Part shown: positions 1-15,000 of the stretch, piece after piece
How the letters are laid out: every line of letters starts with the position of its first letter
Numbering within the stretch: position 1 is the first letter of the stretch
DNA from: Candidatus Obscuribacterales bacterium
Lineage (GTDB): Bacteria; Cyanobacteriota; Vampirovibrionia; Obscuribacterales; Obscuribacteraceae
Reading direction: 5' to 3'
DNA length: 64,000 nucleotides
Assembly: GCA_020050685.1 (NCBI GenBank)
Contig: JAGVKG010000026.1
Coordinates: 1-64,000, forward strand
Notes under the pieces: generated by a model
Told to the model about the DNA's origin: nothing
Database searches by the model: none
The model's input: only the letters and a program-made list of their open reading frames with translations
Position numbers and translations under genes: made by a program

Positions 1-3000
1 ACCACCGGTGGTTAACGTTAAGGCAATTGGTGAACCTGAGGTTCCAGAAACAGATTGATAACCACCCGGCCGAATATTTATGGCTGCAGTCGGTGTAACA
101 TTAAGGCTTGCCGGTACCGTGCTGGAAGCACCACTTATGCCCCAAACAAATGCAGTGCGTGGTGTACCACCATTGGCAGTAAAGGTCGCACCAAGAGTAT
201 TGATATTTGCCGGGCTTGCACCTGTAGCACCTGCGGCCGAAAGCAAAATAATATTGCCTGCCGTATCAGCAATCGCACTTGTGCTTGCTGATGTATTGAT
301 GGTTGCACCGCTGGCATTAATAGCAGTAGCACCAGTGCCACCACTGGAAATAAAGACTGAACCACCTAAGGCTTGCGTACTTCCTACTTGTGTGGCTTGA
401 GCAGATATTGTTCTGCCGGATAGATCAATGCCACCAGAGGCAACCAAAGAAACAGGACCAGCAACACCGTTTAGGGCAGTAGCATTAGTTGTGATATTTC
501 CAGACAAGGACAAATTATTCAAGGATGTTGTTGCCGCTGAATTGACCAACATAACTAATCCACCGGCAGTTGCGCCTATGGTGTCAATTGCACCAACAGA
601 CAAATTAGCGACATTTGCCGTATTGCCAGCGGTCATTGCTACCATGCCGCCCTTGGCAGTACCGCTTGTGGTTATATTGCCGGTACTAATGCTTTCTGTT
701 GCCATGACAGTTAGATCGCCACCATTAACACCCGTTGCACTAAATCCACCTAAGGTCACATGGCCATTTGCAGCATACAACATGACTTCACCACCAAAGC
801 CTGTGCCGGCACCATTACTTGATAAAGTACCTGAGATATCAATCTCGTTTGCTCTCATTTGCATATTGGCACCATTGCCATTGGCAAGCAATGCATTACC
901 AGACAAAGTATTGGCTGCAATTGAAATCAAGGAACCAGCTGTAACCATAAACTGTCCGGATGGTGTTACTGATGAACCGGCATTGGTCATGAAACCGGCT
1001 GGGGTTGTGACTCTGTCAGATTGAGCGTTCAATTGTCCGGCAACAATAATATTGGAACTATTTGTCAGATTGAAGAGAACGGCAGATGAATTACCAACCA
1101 GGGTCAGCTCGGAACTAACGTTGTTAATCAAGACATTGGCAGCCGGTGAAGCAACGGTTAAGTTCCGAGCAAAAGTGTTGATAGACATATAACCAATATT
1201 GGAGGCAATGGTCAAAGTTGGTGCAGCAATTAAATTCACACCGGTAATAGATCCAAAAGGAACAAGCAAGGTAATAGAATTAGCCGTTAAGGCACCATTT
1301 AAATCTAAGGTGCCGGCCACACTTAAATCAAGTGTCCCACCAGCATAACCAACATTCATTGTTGTCGCTTGTCCTGTACTATCAACAAAGGCATTGCCAC
1401 CAGCAAAGAAATTAAGAGTGCTGGCAGACGCTTGAATATTATTTGCCAGACTGCCAATATTGCCACCAGCAGACAAAGTCACAGACGCACCAGAAAGTAC
1501 TCCAGAGGTCTGCGACAAACTACCAGCACCGATGGCAGCCAGAAGTACTGCACCATCGGTACCGTTTTGTAGATGATTGGCTGAGACATTGCCTGACACC
1601 GTGATGCCGGTAGCACCACCTGATGCAACAATAGTGGCAAATCCATTGGCTTGATAAGCAAGTGTGCCACCAACCAGGTTATTGCCGCTAAAGCTGCTCA
1701 AGTAAACATCTCCGATTGCAACAATCGGCACAATCGTTCTGCTATCTGCCGCTAAACTTAAGGACAAGGCTACTGGTGTTCCGGCAGTACCAACTGCAGT
1801 CAATATACCAGGATGCAAGTTGACACTTGCAGTTGTTACTGAAATTGTAGTGTTGACCGTAATGCTTGACGGACCGGAGCCACTATAGAACAAGTATGCC
1901 AGCGGAGTAGTCGATTGGGAATAAGTGCTTGCGCGAGTAAAGGCAATGTTGGCATTACCAAGGGCTTGCAGACCATTAGCTCCTGCCACATTTGTGCCTA
2001 GGAAAATCTGGCCAGAAGATCCAGCAGTTGATGATCCGGAGCTGGTATCAATTGAACTCAAAGATATACCTGGAGAATCACTTGAACCGGAGGAAACATA
2101 CATATTACCGGCAATGCCAGAAGCATTTGATGTATTGATATTGGTTACAGAAATTGTATCTTGAGCGGTGAGAGAAACCGAGCCAGAATTATTTTGCTGG
2201 CTTGTGGTATTAATTGAACCATTGACACTAATTGCTCCTGTCAAGCTAATACCAATTACATGGCCAGCATTGCCTGATGTGCAGCAATTGAAACTAGCTG
2301 ATGTGTTAATGCTGCCAACAGAAATTAAGTCGTAGGCCATCATGAACACTGTCGGTGCAGCAACTGGTCCACCGGTTGTCGTCGAAGTAATGGTTCCGGC
2401 CAAGATGGTCGAGTTTTGCGAAAGAATTCTTACATCCCCGGCTGCTGCACCGCAACATGCGGAAGAGTTAAGATTGCCGACTAGGACAGAAGAAACTGCG
2501 TCGACAAGAATTTTGCCACCATTACTTGCCGATGAAGAAACAGTACTAATGTCACCAGTTACTACTGAAGCACCGGAAGCAATTTGTACCGTGCCAGCTA
2601 CATCATCACTGGTAGTTATGTTACCAGTAGACACAGCCGATGGTGTATTGAGTACAACTATGCCACCATTGGTAACGATATTACCTAATGAAAGCATCGA
2701 TCCACCGGTCATTCTCACATTACCTTGACCATTGGTGCCAGATGTGGTTACTGCACTGCCAGATATGGCTGAACCGGCATTTACATTGACATTGCCAGGC
2801 ATGGCTCCGGCTGCACTGGATAAATTATTGAAGGATAGATAGGAACCAGCTGCTAAATTTATATTGCCACCAGTTCCAGTCGAACCAGTATTTACAGAAC
2901 CAACAATTGCATAACCATTGGCGGCTGAAACTGAAACATTACCACCAAATATGCCACCACAGCAATTAGAGGTAGAGGCGGTTAGATCACCGGCTATCAC

Positions 3001-6000
3001 ATTGCCAGAGGCGGCCAAAGTAATATTCGGTACATTGCAGCAGCCAGTGGAAGTTATTGCCTGCACAATCACAGAATTAGCCGATTGCAAGAGAATTGGT
3101 TGAGCACTAGCACCATTGACCAAATTCCCGTGTATTGCCAAAGAGCGTGTGGCATTAACGTAAATATTTTGCGATGTGCTGAAGTTTACACCACCAAACA
3201 TTGCTAGCTCGAAGTTACGAACCGAGGCAGAGAACCCTACTGGTCCGGCAGCTGCACTATTGTTCAAGGCACCTGGTGACACCATCATGTAATAACCAGT
3301 GCCAGCATTCGGGGCAATGTCGCCGGTAGCTGAAATATTACCAGCCGTGACAAAAGCAATGTTATCCAAACCTGTATTTGAGTTAGACGCTTGAGTTACA
3401 GACGAAAGATATAATGAGTTGGATGAACCATCAACCGCACCAAAGTTTATTGGTACAACCAGTTGATTGTCATCACCGGTATTGATATTCAGAGCAATTG
3501 GTGAGCCACTCGTGCCAGAAACAGATTGATAACCACCTGGGCGTATGTTGATTGAAGCCGTCGCAGTCACATTCAAACTGGCTGGAACGGTTGCTGATGC
3601 GCCATTCAATCCCCAAATCAATGGCGTGCGACTTGTGCCACCGGCGGCCGTGATTGTTGCACCACCGACATTGATATTAGCGGGATTGGAACCAGTTGCA
3701 GCATCCGATGAAAGTAAAATGATGTTGCCAGCCAGATTGCCGGCACCGACAGCTTGTGCAGATGTATTGATGGTGGCGCCAGTAGCATTAATAGCATTAA
3801 CGCCAGTGCCACCAGAAGAAATAAATACTGAGCCGCCCATTGCTTGTGTGCTACCGGCCTGCGTTGCTTGAGCAGAAATTGTCCGATTAAGCATGTCAAT
3901 GCGTCCAGTAGCGACAAGTGATACTGGTCCAGCCACGCCATTTGTACCGGTAGCATCGGTAGTGATATTGCCACCAATCGTCAAATTTGGTCCAGCAATG
4001 TTGGGTGATGAATTGACAATCATTACCAGACCACCGCTATCAACGCCGGATGTATTAATGGAGTTGGTGGAAATCGTCCCTGCTGCTGCAGAGCTACCGG
4101 CTGACATAACTACATAACCACCATCTTCAGTACCGGAAGTATTGATGGCACCAACGCTAATGCTATTCGGGGCAAGAATTGTTACGTTGCCGCCGACAAC
4201 ACCTGTTGCAGTAATTGCTCCGGATGTAATTGAACCTATTAATGCACGCAAGGTAACTGATCCCGCCTCACCAATTGCGTCACTGGTATCGATGCTATTA
4301 GTGACAGTGATATCGCGAGCCGACACATACAAGCTGCCGCCAAATATGCCTTGAGCGCTGACACCAAATACAGTCACAGCACCATTGGAATTAATAAAAA
4401 CTGCACCTGCACCACCATTGGCACCAGAGCTATCAGTTGTAATAGTGCCAGAAACATTTATGTTGGTAGAAGTAGTCGATGGAGAAAGGTTAGTAATTTG
4501 CACAACGCCACCGGAAAGTTGTCCCTGCGTGTCAATTGAGCCAAGGATAAGATTGGCTTGGTTGGCTGTCGTACCGCCGGTTATGCGCACATAACCACCA
4601 GCACCGTTGCCCGTTGCTGATGTATCAATATTTGCAATATTGGCACCATTATTAGCACTAACGGTTAAATTGCCGCCTGCTGATCCATTGGCATTAATGT
4701 TCAAGGCATTTACTTGGCCGGTTGTCGACGTCAGTGAAATTGCACCGCCAACTCCATCGCCAAGACCATTACTAGATAATGTACCGTTCACATTAATAGC
4801 ATAACCAGTCAAATATACTGCAGCACCTGGTGAATCAGGAAGAGTCGCATCACCTGAAACTGTGTTGGAAGCAAGATTGATATTTCCAGTGGTAGTCAAA
4901 CGCAACAAGCCGGAAGGATTAACCGATGATCCTGGCAAGGTCGTGAAACTACCAGATGTTGTGACGAGAACTTCCAAACCGGTAAGCGACGATCCACTAT
5001 TCATGACAATATTGGAATTGCCATTAATTGTCAAAACATTAGCAAATGATGCACCAACTGGTGTCAACACCGGTGCCAAGCTATTGATTGTGATATTGCC
5101 ATGATCTGACTGAGCCGTTATGGTTGCCGCACTTGTATTGATTGTAATGTTGCCAAAAGTGCTGCCTAAGATGGCCAGCGGCGAAATTACAATACCAGCA
5201 CCAGAAATTGATCCGAGCGTCATCTGCAAACTAACACTTGTATTTCCGGCTACAGTGTTATTGACCACGATATTGCCGGAATTTGTTTCCAGAGTCACGT
5301 TGTTACCAAATATAATTCCACCGGTGCTGATATTGCTCAAGGTAATTGGTGATGTCGTTTCAAGATTGATCGTGCCACCAAAAATCGTGCCAGAATTCGT
5401 CATGTTGCCTGTATTTGTCACCTGCAACACACCAGCCAGTCCGCCATGCGCCAAAGAAATATTCAAGTTGGCGTTGTTCTCACTGATGTAGGCGCTGCCA
5501 CCAGCAAAGAAAGCAATTGGGCTGATGGCTGTATTAATCGGATTGAGCGCTGTGCCAATGTTGTTGGCAGAATACATATATAAACCATTGCCACCAATAG
5601 AACCGCTTGGCTCAAAAATACTGCCAAGGCCGAAAGCAATAAGCGAAACAGAACCAGGCGTACCTGTTGGTGCAGCTTGCGCACTAACGGTGCCGGCGAC
5701 GCTTAGTCCACCGGCACCACCAGACATGGCAATTGGCGTGTAAGCATTGTTTTGATAAGCAAGCGAACCGCCGAGAGTATTGTCGGCAATGAAGTTATTT
5801 AAGAAAACATCACCGGACGCAACTATTGGCACCATCGTCCGGCTATCTCCACCAAGACTATAAGTAAGCGATACAGGTGAACCGGAAGAGCCAACCGATG
5901 TCAGTACACCAGGATGTATATTCACACCAGAGGTCGTGACAGAGATATTTGTATCGAGAGTAATGCTTGTCGGACCGGAACCGCTAAAGAACAAATAAGC

Positions 6001-9000
6001 CTGCGGTGTTGTCTGAGTTGCATTGCTGCTGACAAGATTGAAGACAATGTTCGGTGTTCCTATACCAGACAATCCATTTGCACCGGCCACGTTCACACCT
6101 AAGAAAATCCTGCCTACAGATCCAGAAACTGCCGATCCGGAACTAGTATCAACGTTGCCTAACGAAATGGCACCAACTGCCGACGAGCCGGACGAAACAT
6201 AGATATTTCCAGCCACACCACCCTGACCAAATTGGCCCATATTAGAGGTATTAATACCGTTCACAGCAATTGTGCCGGCAGCTGTTAATGAAACAGATCC
6301 GGATGTACGTTGGGGTGTATTGAGATTGATTGAGCCATTAACTATGATGCCACCAGTCACGCTAACTAAAATTGCATTGCCACCACCCGCGGTCGAGCAA
6401 CAATTGAAAGAAGATAATGTGTGAATATCACCAGTCGTAATTGAACCATAGGCAAGAATTTGTGTATTGCCCCCGGCTCCTGCTCCACCAAATGCGCTAG
6501 CGTCAAAGTTACCGGCAAGCACGTTGCCTCCCGCCGTCAATGATAAGTTTCCGCCATTGCCACCACCGCAACAAGTTGTAGCAGTTAAATTGCCGAGAAT
6601 CATTCCAGTCCCCGACGTCAAAAGTACATTGCCGCCAAAGTTACCAGAACTTGTAGAGGATGTATTTATGTCTCCGGTAAGCAATGCGCCGGACGTAGTC
6701 AATGTCACACTGCCTGCCGCCACGGCAGATGTACTAATAGTGCCTAAAGAAATTGAATCAGCTGCATCCATGGTTACCGGGCTACCACTTGTGGTGATAT
6801 TAAGTCCGGATATTGATGAAGCAGAGGCAAACGTCATGGTGCCTTGAGTAGCACCGGAGGCATTAGTAGAATAATTACCAGACGCAATGGAGTCACCAGC
6901 GACTATGCTAAATTTGCCACCACCCTGGTTGCCAGATGTCGCTACATCTCCTACCGAGGTGAAAGTAGATGAAGCCAATGTCACGGCTCCGCCTATGCCC
7001 GCAGAAGTAGTGCTGATTTGTCCCAAAGTGATTGAAGAGGAACCTGCTTGGACAAAGACATTTCCACCAGTTACGCCTCCACAACAGTTATTGACTTGAG
7101 TGGTGATATTGCCTGCCGATACTTTTCTGGCTGCAGTCAAAGTGACATTGGCCGTTCTTGTACAGCACCCAGTGGTATTTATACTCTGAGTAATCAAATC
7201 ACCAGCTGATTGTAAAACTACATTGCCGCCGACACCTGTATCAGTGATGCTCCCATATACAGCCAAGCTGCGTGTAGCATTTACAGTAATGTTCTGAGAA
7301 TTGCTGAACCTAGTGCCACCTAAAGTTGTCCAAGCGAAGTTAGCCACCTGTGCAGCAAAACCATTTGTTGAAGCAGCAGAGGTATTGACCAGAGCCTTGG
7401 GCGTGATCACCATATAATAATCTGTGCCAATATTCGGAGCCATATTACCGGAAACCGTTAATGAGCCAGCTGAGACAAACAAGACATTATCCAAACCATT
7501 GTTATTGTTTGAACCTTGAGTAAAGTTAGTCATATACAAGGAATTGCCGGTGGCATCTGCCGCACCAATATTGATCGGCACAGCCAATTGTGTATCCGCA
7601 CCAGTATTTAAGGTAACTGCCACGGGCACACTGATTGTTCCGGTTACTGCTTGATAGCCGCCGGGACGAATGTTGATTGAAGATGTCGGTGTGACGTTTA
7701 CAGTCGTGGGAATAGTTGTGGAGGCACCACTTAGTCCCCAAATAAATGGTGTACGAGGAGTGCCACCATTGGCAGTAAACGTTGCGCCAGTCACATCAAT
7801 ATTGCTTGGGCTGGCACCAGTTGAACCAAAAGCAGAAAGTAAAATAATATTTCCGGCCAAGTCTCCCACTGCACTTGTACTGGCTGATGTATTTATAGTT
7901 GTGCCGAACGCATTAATTGCCGTTACACCAGTGCCACCACTGGAAACAAAGACAGAGCCAGCTAGAGCCTGCGTAGATCCAATTGCCGGAGCCTGAGTAG
8001 AAATTGTTATGCCAGAAATGTTTATGCCACCAGAGGCAACCAATGATACTGGACCAGCCTTACCGTCAATGCCCGTAGCGTTGGTTGTAACATTGCCACC
8101 AACCGTGAGATTCATGTTGGCACTATTGGCAGCCGAGTTCACCAACAGCACAAGTCCGCCGGTCGTCACACCAGCTGTATTAATTGAACCAGTCGCAAGT
8201 GTAGCAACGTTATTGCTATTACCAGTGGCCATCGAAACATAGCCGCCATCGGCCAAACCAGATGTGTTCACACTGCCAATATTGATACCGTCTGTAGTAA
8301 GGACTGTAAAATTGCCACCGGATGTACCAGTTGCACTTACGCTACCAACAATTACTGATCCATTAGTAGCAAACAAGGAAATTTGACCACCAGCTCCTCC
8401 GGCTGCGCCGTTTGCCGTCAATGCACCGGATACGTTGACATTACCTGCCTGAAATATCAAGCTTGCACCGTTAGGAGATGAAACAGTGCCATTGCCAGTC
8501 AGGGTACCTGATGCAACATTGGCGGACAAACCAGCATTCAAAACAAACTCTTCAGTTGGCGTTATGGAAGATCCGGGATTGGTAATAAATGACGAGGCTG
8601 TTGTAATTCTGTCAGCACCGGCAGTCAATTGTCCCGCGACAACAATATTGGAGCTGGAACTAATACTGAGAAGCTGAGCATTGGAAGTACCGACCATAGT
8701 TAGCTGGGGGCTGACGTTTGTGATGTACACGGAAGCAACGGGCGACGAGACAGTCAAGTTGCTTGTCATTGTATTGACAGATATATAGCCAAGGTTAGAA
8801 ACCATGTTCAATGTATTTGCACCAATCAAGCCGCCGCCAGCAATAGCGCCAGATGGATTGGTCAATGTCATCGAATTAGCAAACAAAGCACCAGTCAAGG
8901 TCAAATTTCCGGTAAGCAACATAGTAAGATTTCCACCGGCAGCCCCGGTAAAAATAGTTGTCTTGTTTCCAGTTTCATTGATAAAGGCGTTTTGTCCGGC

Positions 9001-12000
9001 ATAGAAATTGAGCACATTAGTATCAGTGACAATATTGTTTACGCCAGTACCCAAATTCGATCCGGCAGTCAAATAAGCAGAAGCACCAGATATGACGCCG
9101 CCTGTTTGCAATAAGCTACCGGTTGATAAAGCACCAAGTACTAACGCACCATCGGATCCATTTTGAATATGATTGGCAGAAGCATTGCCAGACAAAGTCA
9201 AACCAGTGGCACCACCAGATAAAACCATCGTGGTAAAGCCATTGTTTTGGTAAGCCAATGAACCACCAACTGTGTTGGCACCATTAATGGAGCTGAGATA
9301 AACATCACCTGAGGCAACAATTGGCACAATTGTCCGGCTATCCCCCGACAAGTTGAAATTAAGCGCCACCGGCACACCTGCGGTACCAACGGAGCTCAGT
9401 ACACCAGGATGTAAGTTGACTCCAGTAGTTGTCATAGTCACAGTTGTATCGGCAGTTATGCTGGCAGGCCCGGAACCACTATAGAACAAGTATGCTTGCG
9501 GAGTTGGCGACTGTGAATGACTGCTAGTTAAGGTGAAGACAATATTGGCATTACCTACAGACGATAATCCATTGGTACCAGCCAAGTCAGCACCAAGGAA
9601 TACCAGGCCATTTGATCCTGCCGTTGTAGAAGCAGAACTGGTATCCACACTTCCCAAAGACATTGCCGGTGCTCCACCTGAGCCAGTAGAAACAAAGATA
9701 TTGCCAGCAATGCCGCTATTGTTTGATGTGTCTATCGAAGCAGCTGAAATGGTGCCATCAGCAACCAGCGAAACAGAGCCGGAAGTATTTTGTTGGGAGG
9801 TTGTATTTATCGCACCATTAATGCTGATTGAACCAGCCATGCTTATAGCAATAACATTACCGGCATTACCGGAGGTGCAGCAATTGAATGTAGCACTTGT
9901 GTTAATCGCATTGGTAGAAATCAAATCGTGAGCAACTAACAAAGCAGTTGGTCTGGTGGTTGATGTACCATTTGTATTTGAATTGATTGTGCCAACAACC
10001 AGGCTAGAAGCCTGTGATAGCAAAGTGATATTTCCTGCTGCTGCATCACAACAACTTGAAGAATTCAAATTGCCAACTAAGACCGACGACGGGGCTTCTA
10101 TAACAATATTGCCACCATTATTACTTTGAGTAGAAGAAGTATTGATATCTCCCGTTAATACCGATGCTCCAGATGTAAAATAAACACTTCCACCGACAGT
10201 ACCATTTGTAGAAATGTTGCCAGTGCTAATGGCTGAAGGTGTATCCAAGACAACTACACCGCCACCGGAGGTCGAAACGTTTTGCAAGGCAATCGGACCC
10301 ATAGCCGACATTCTGATATTGCCGGTTGTGGTATTGCCACCATAGATTGTCGCGCCAGAACTAACACCGGCTGAACCATGCTGCGTAGCTAACGTATTTA
10401 TGCCATTGAAGGCCACATACGATCCGGCACCAATGTTAACATTTCCAGCGTTTACCGATGATGTTGCCGTCAGTATTCCAGCCACAACATAACCATTAAT
10501 TGCCAAGAGAGAAATATTGTTTCCGGTAACGGCATTACAACAATTAAAAGTAGATGTAAGATTGCCGGTCGTAATCGTTCCATTAGCAGCAAGGGTAATG
10601 GCATTTGTCGAATTGCAGCAGCCTTGCGTTGTAATGTCTTGCGTAATGATACCGTTTGCCGACTGAAGGTTGACAGTCGCTCCTGTTCCAGAATTATTTA
10701 CGGCACCCAAGAGCGTCAAACTACCGGAGGTATTAACGTAGATATTTTGCTCATTAGTAAATGTCGTACCACCGAACATAGAAACATTGAAGTGTTGCAC
10801 CGTAGCAGAAAATCCCACAGCACCAGGACTGGCACTGTTATTTAATTGTCCTGGCGATAGCAACATGTAATAGTCAGTACCGGCATTTGGGGCAATATCA
10901 TCCGAGGCATTTATATGCCCGGCTGTGACAAAGGCAATATTATCCAAACCGGAATTGTTATTTGATCCTTGGGTCAAACGACCAATAAAAAGCGATCTTC
11001 CAGAACCATCAACTGCACCAATATTAATGGGCGCCATCAGTTGTGTATCGCCTCCTGTGTTAAGCGTAATGTTCAGAGGCACCCCTGCTGACCCGGAAAC
11101 AGCTTGATAGCCTCCTGGACGAATATTGATCGAAGTTGTCGGCGTGACATTTAAGCTTGTCGGCACAGTGCTCGAGGCACCATTTAAGCCATAACGAATA
11201 GAAGAACCAGCCGTGCCACCAGTTTGTACAAATGTGCCACCAACTATATTGGTGGGATTAACAACTGATGAACCGGTTGCCGAAAGCATGATGATGTTTC
11301 CCGCCCGATCACCGGCTGCACTGTTAACAGAAGAAGTATTAATGGTTGCACCAGTGGCACTAATTGCTGTCACTCCCGTACCACCACTGGAAACAAATAC
11401 CGAACCACCCAAAGCTTGTGTACTGCCCACATTGGTTGCCTGAGTGGAAATGGTTATGCCAGAGATATTAATAGCACCGGTTGACACCAACGAAACCGGA
11501 CCAGCCTTTCCATTTAAACCAGTTGCATCGGTTGTGATATTGCCACCAACCGTCAAATTGGTAGATGCAGTAGCAGGCGATGTGTTGACCAGCATCACCA
11601 AACCACCGGAGCTTCCACCTTGGGTACCAATTGATGAAGTTGTGATCGTAGCCGTATTCGTCGCACTACCCGTGGTGCCCACAAGATAGCCGCCGCTTGT
11701 GGTGCCTGACAGATCAATTGCACCTAGCGTAATACCGGTAGTCGAAAGTATGGATAGATTGCCACCAACAAGAGCACTGGCATTAATGCCATTTGTGACA
11801 TTAACGGCACCGTTTGTTGCCCGCAAGATTACCGAACCCGCTTGCTGCACACCATCGGTATTGATGCTGTCTGCACTGACGGACGAACCGGACAAATATA
11901 CATTTCCAGAATATGTACCTTGCGAGGAAATTGCAAATGCCGAAACACCACCGGCAGAAATAATTGACACTGTGCCGGCCGGAGAAGCCAAGCCGACACT

Positions 12001-15000
12001 ATTAGTATTGATTGTGCCTGTAACCGTCACATTTGTTGAAGTTGTGGCGGCAGCCGAGTTGGTAATTTCCACTAGACCGGCCGATAGCGTTCCTTGAGTA
12101 TCAATAGAGCCAAGACTGATGACTGCTTGATTAGCCGCCGTACCAGTAGAAAGATGTACCAAACCACCTGAGCCAGAACCGCCGGCCGTGGTATCAATAT
12201 TTCCTATGTTCATACTATTGTTAGCAGCAATGGTAACATTGCCACCGGATGAACCATTGCTGACAATATCAGTTGCCGCAACGTAGCCAGTTGTCGATGT
12301 AAGAGAAATTGCACCACCGACTCCAGAACCAAGACCATTGCTGGAAATAGAGCCATTGATGTTGATGCTATAGCCTGTGATGTACAAAGCAGCACCAGGA
12401 TTGTCTATACTTCCTGCATCACCGGTGATTGTATTGGAAGCAACATTCACATTTCCGCCAGCCGTCAATCTGACCAAGCCAGAAGCATTTACTAGTGATC
12501 CAGCCTGAGATGTAATGCTGCCATTGGTGGACATAATCACTTCCAGACCAGTGACACTAACGGCATTGGGGAAGATGATGTTAGAATTGCCGTTAATAGT
12601 AAATATGTTCGCAAACGAAGAACCAGCCAAAGTCAGGTTCGGTCCCAAACCAGTAACGGTAACATTACCATTGGTAGAAGAAGCAGAAAGATTCTGCGCA
12701 TTCAAATTAACAGCAATACTGCCAAATGTACTGGCAAAGGTAGCATTCGGTGCGACCAATACGCCTGCACCACTTATAGTACCAAGCGTTGTTTGCAGAT
12801 TCAAACTGCTCGTGCCGACAATTGCATTGTTAGCGGTAATATTTCCGGAGTTTGTTTGCAGACTAATTGCACTGCCATATATCAGACCATTGTTAGCAAT
12901 ATTAGCTAACGCTACTCCCGATGTTGTTTGCAGGCTCACAGTGCCACCAAAAACTGAATTGCTTGTGATGTTGCCACTATTAGTAATTTGGAGCGTGCCA
13001 CCAAGTCCGGCATGAGCGAGACTGACATTTAAGTCCGAAGCACCTTCAGCAATATAAGCGCTACCGGAAGCAAAAAATGCAAGAGAGGAAATTGTTGTAG
13101 TTATGGGATTAACTCCGCTTGCTATATCACCACCGGCATACATATAAAGACTCGCGCCAGATGATATAGAACCACTTGGCTCAGAAATTCCGCCTGTACC
13201 TAAGGCAACCAAATTAATGGCACCGGCTGTACCACCGGAAGCCGCTTGAGCAGTTACGGCACCAGAAACTCTGATACCAGTTGTTCCTCCGGAAACTGCA
13301 ACTGGCATGTAAGCGTTATTTTGGAAGGCAAACGATCCACCGGATGTATTATTGGCATTGAAGTTGTTTAAGAAAATATCGTCAGATGCAACAATCGGCA
13401 CAATCGTCCGGCTATCCCCACCAAGGCTATAAGTCAATGAAACCGGTGAGCCGATAGTGCCAACTGAAGTAAGAACACCAGGATGAATATTTACACCAGA
13501 CGTAGTAACAGAAACATTTGTATCTGTGGTGATACTGGTTGGACCAGAGCCATCATAGAAAAGGTAGGCATCTGGTGTCGGGTGAGCGGAATTGCCGGAA
13601 ACAAGCGTGAAGACAATATTGGCATTGCCAGTCGGTGACAAACCATTGGTTCCCGAAACATTGGCACCTAAAAATATTTGGCCTTGAGTGCCGGCGGCCA
13701 ATCCAGAACTTGTATCAATCTTACCTAGAGAAATTGCGCCGGCGGCCGAAGAACCAGACGAGACATAAATATTTCCGCCAATGCCACCGACACTGAATTG
13801 ACCAACATTGGCAGTGTTGATTCCATTTGCCGAAATTGTGCCGAGAGCTGTCAAACTAACAGAACCGGAACTACGCTGAGCCGTATTCAAATCGATAGAG
13901 CCGTTGACGGCAATTGCGCCACCAACGCTAACCAAAACAACATTGCCACCATTGGCAGTGGAACAACAATTGAAGCTGGAAAGAGTGTGCAAGTCTCCAG
14001 TGGTAATCGAACCGGCAGCAATAATTTGCGTATTGCCTCCGCGTCCATCTCCCCCGAAAGCACTGGCATCAATATTGCCGGCATAAACTGTCGACCCGGA
14101 TGTCAATGTTGTATTGCCACCATTTCCTCCGCCGCAGCAAGTTGTTACCGTGATATTGCCCGTTCGAATCGAGGAACCAGCGGAAATTGAGACATTGCCA
14201 CCAAAATTGCCACCACTTGCCGACGATGTATTCATTGCACCAGTCAAAACAGAACCACCGGAGGCTAATGTTATGGCTGCTCCGGCTGTTGCATTTGTGC
14301 TAATTGCAGCCAACGACATGGAACCTGCCGAATCTGCAGTTACAGCTGCACCGCTGGTCGTGATGTTATAAGCAGAGATTGTTGAGCCGGAAGCAAAGGA
14401 CATTGCACCTTTAACCGTACCTTGAAGGTTGCTTGTGTAATTTCCCGCTGCAATTGCCGCACCAGCTGCGACACTAAACTTTCCACCACCTTGGTTGCCA
14501 CTGGTGGTTACATCTCCAATTGATACAGAGGTTGCTGCAGTCACGGTCACAGATCCGCCAGTGCCAGCGGAAGTGCTGACAATTTGTCCCATAGCCACAT
14601 GTGCAGAATCAGACGATGCAAAAATATTTCCACCTGACACACCACCACAACAGTTATTAGTGATTGCCGTCAAGTCACGCACAGATACACCACGGACCGC
14701 TGTCAGAGTAATGTTATTAGTTCTCGTGCAGCATCCTGTCGTTAATATATTTTGAGCAATTAAGTCACCACCGGATTGCAAGACAACGTTTCCACCCACG
14801 CCGGTATCAGTGATATTTCCATAAATGGACAAACTTCTGGCAGCATTGACGTAAATATTTTGAGAGTTGGTAAAGGTGATACCACCAAAGGCAGCCCAAG
14901 AAAAATTGTTCACTTGCGCAACATAGCCTGTCGTAGTAGCAGCACTTGTATTGCTCACAGCCAAAGGCGTAGCGATTAAATAGTAGTTGGTACCAACATT

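Noticed and set aside
428-1024. Long plus-strand Pro/Ala/Val-rich reading frames across 1-21000 (for example 428-1024, 6467-6847, 12515-13015, 19811-20179)
   Set aside because: They are the antisense image of Gly/Ser/Thr/Asn codons of the giant minus-strand gene. They recur at each module, lack ribosome sites and have the same odd composition.
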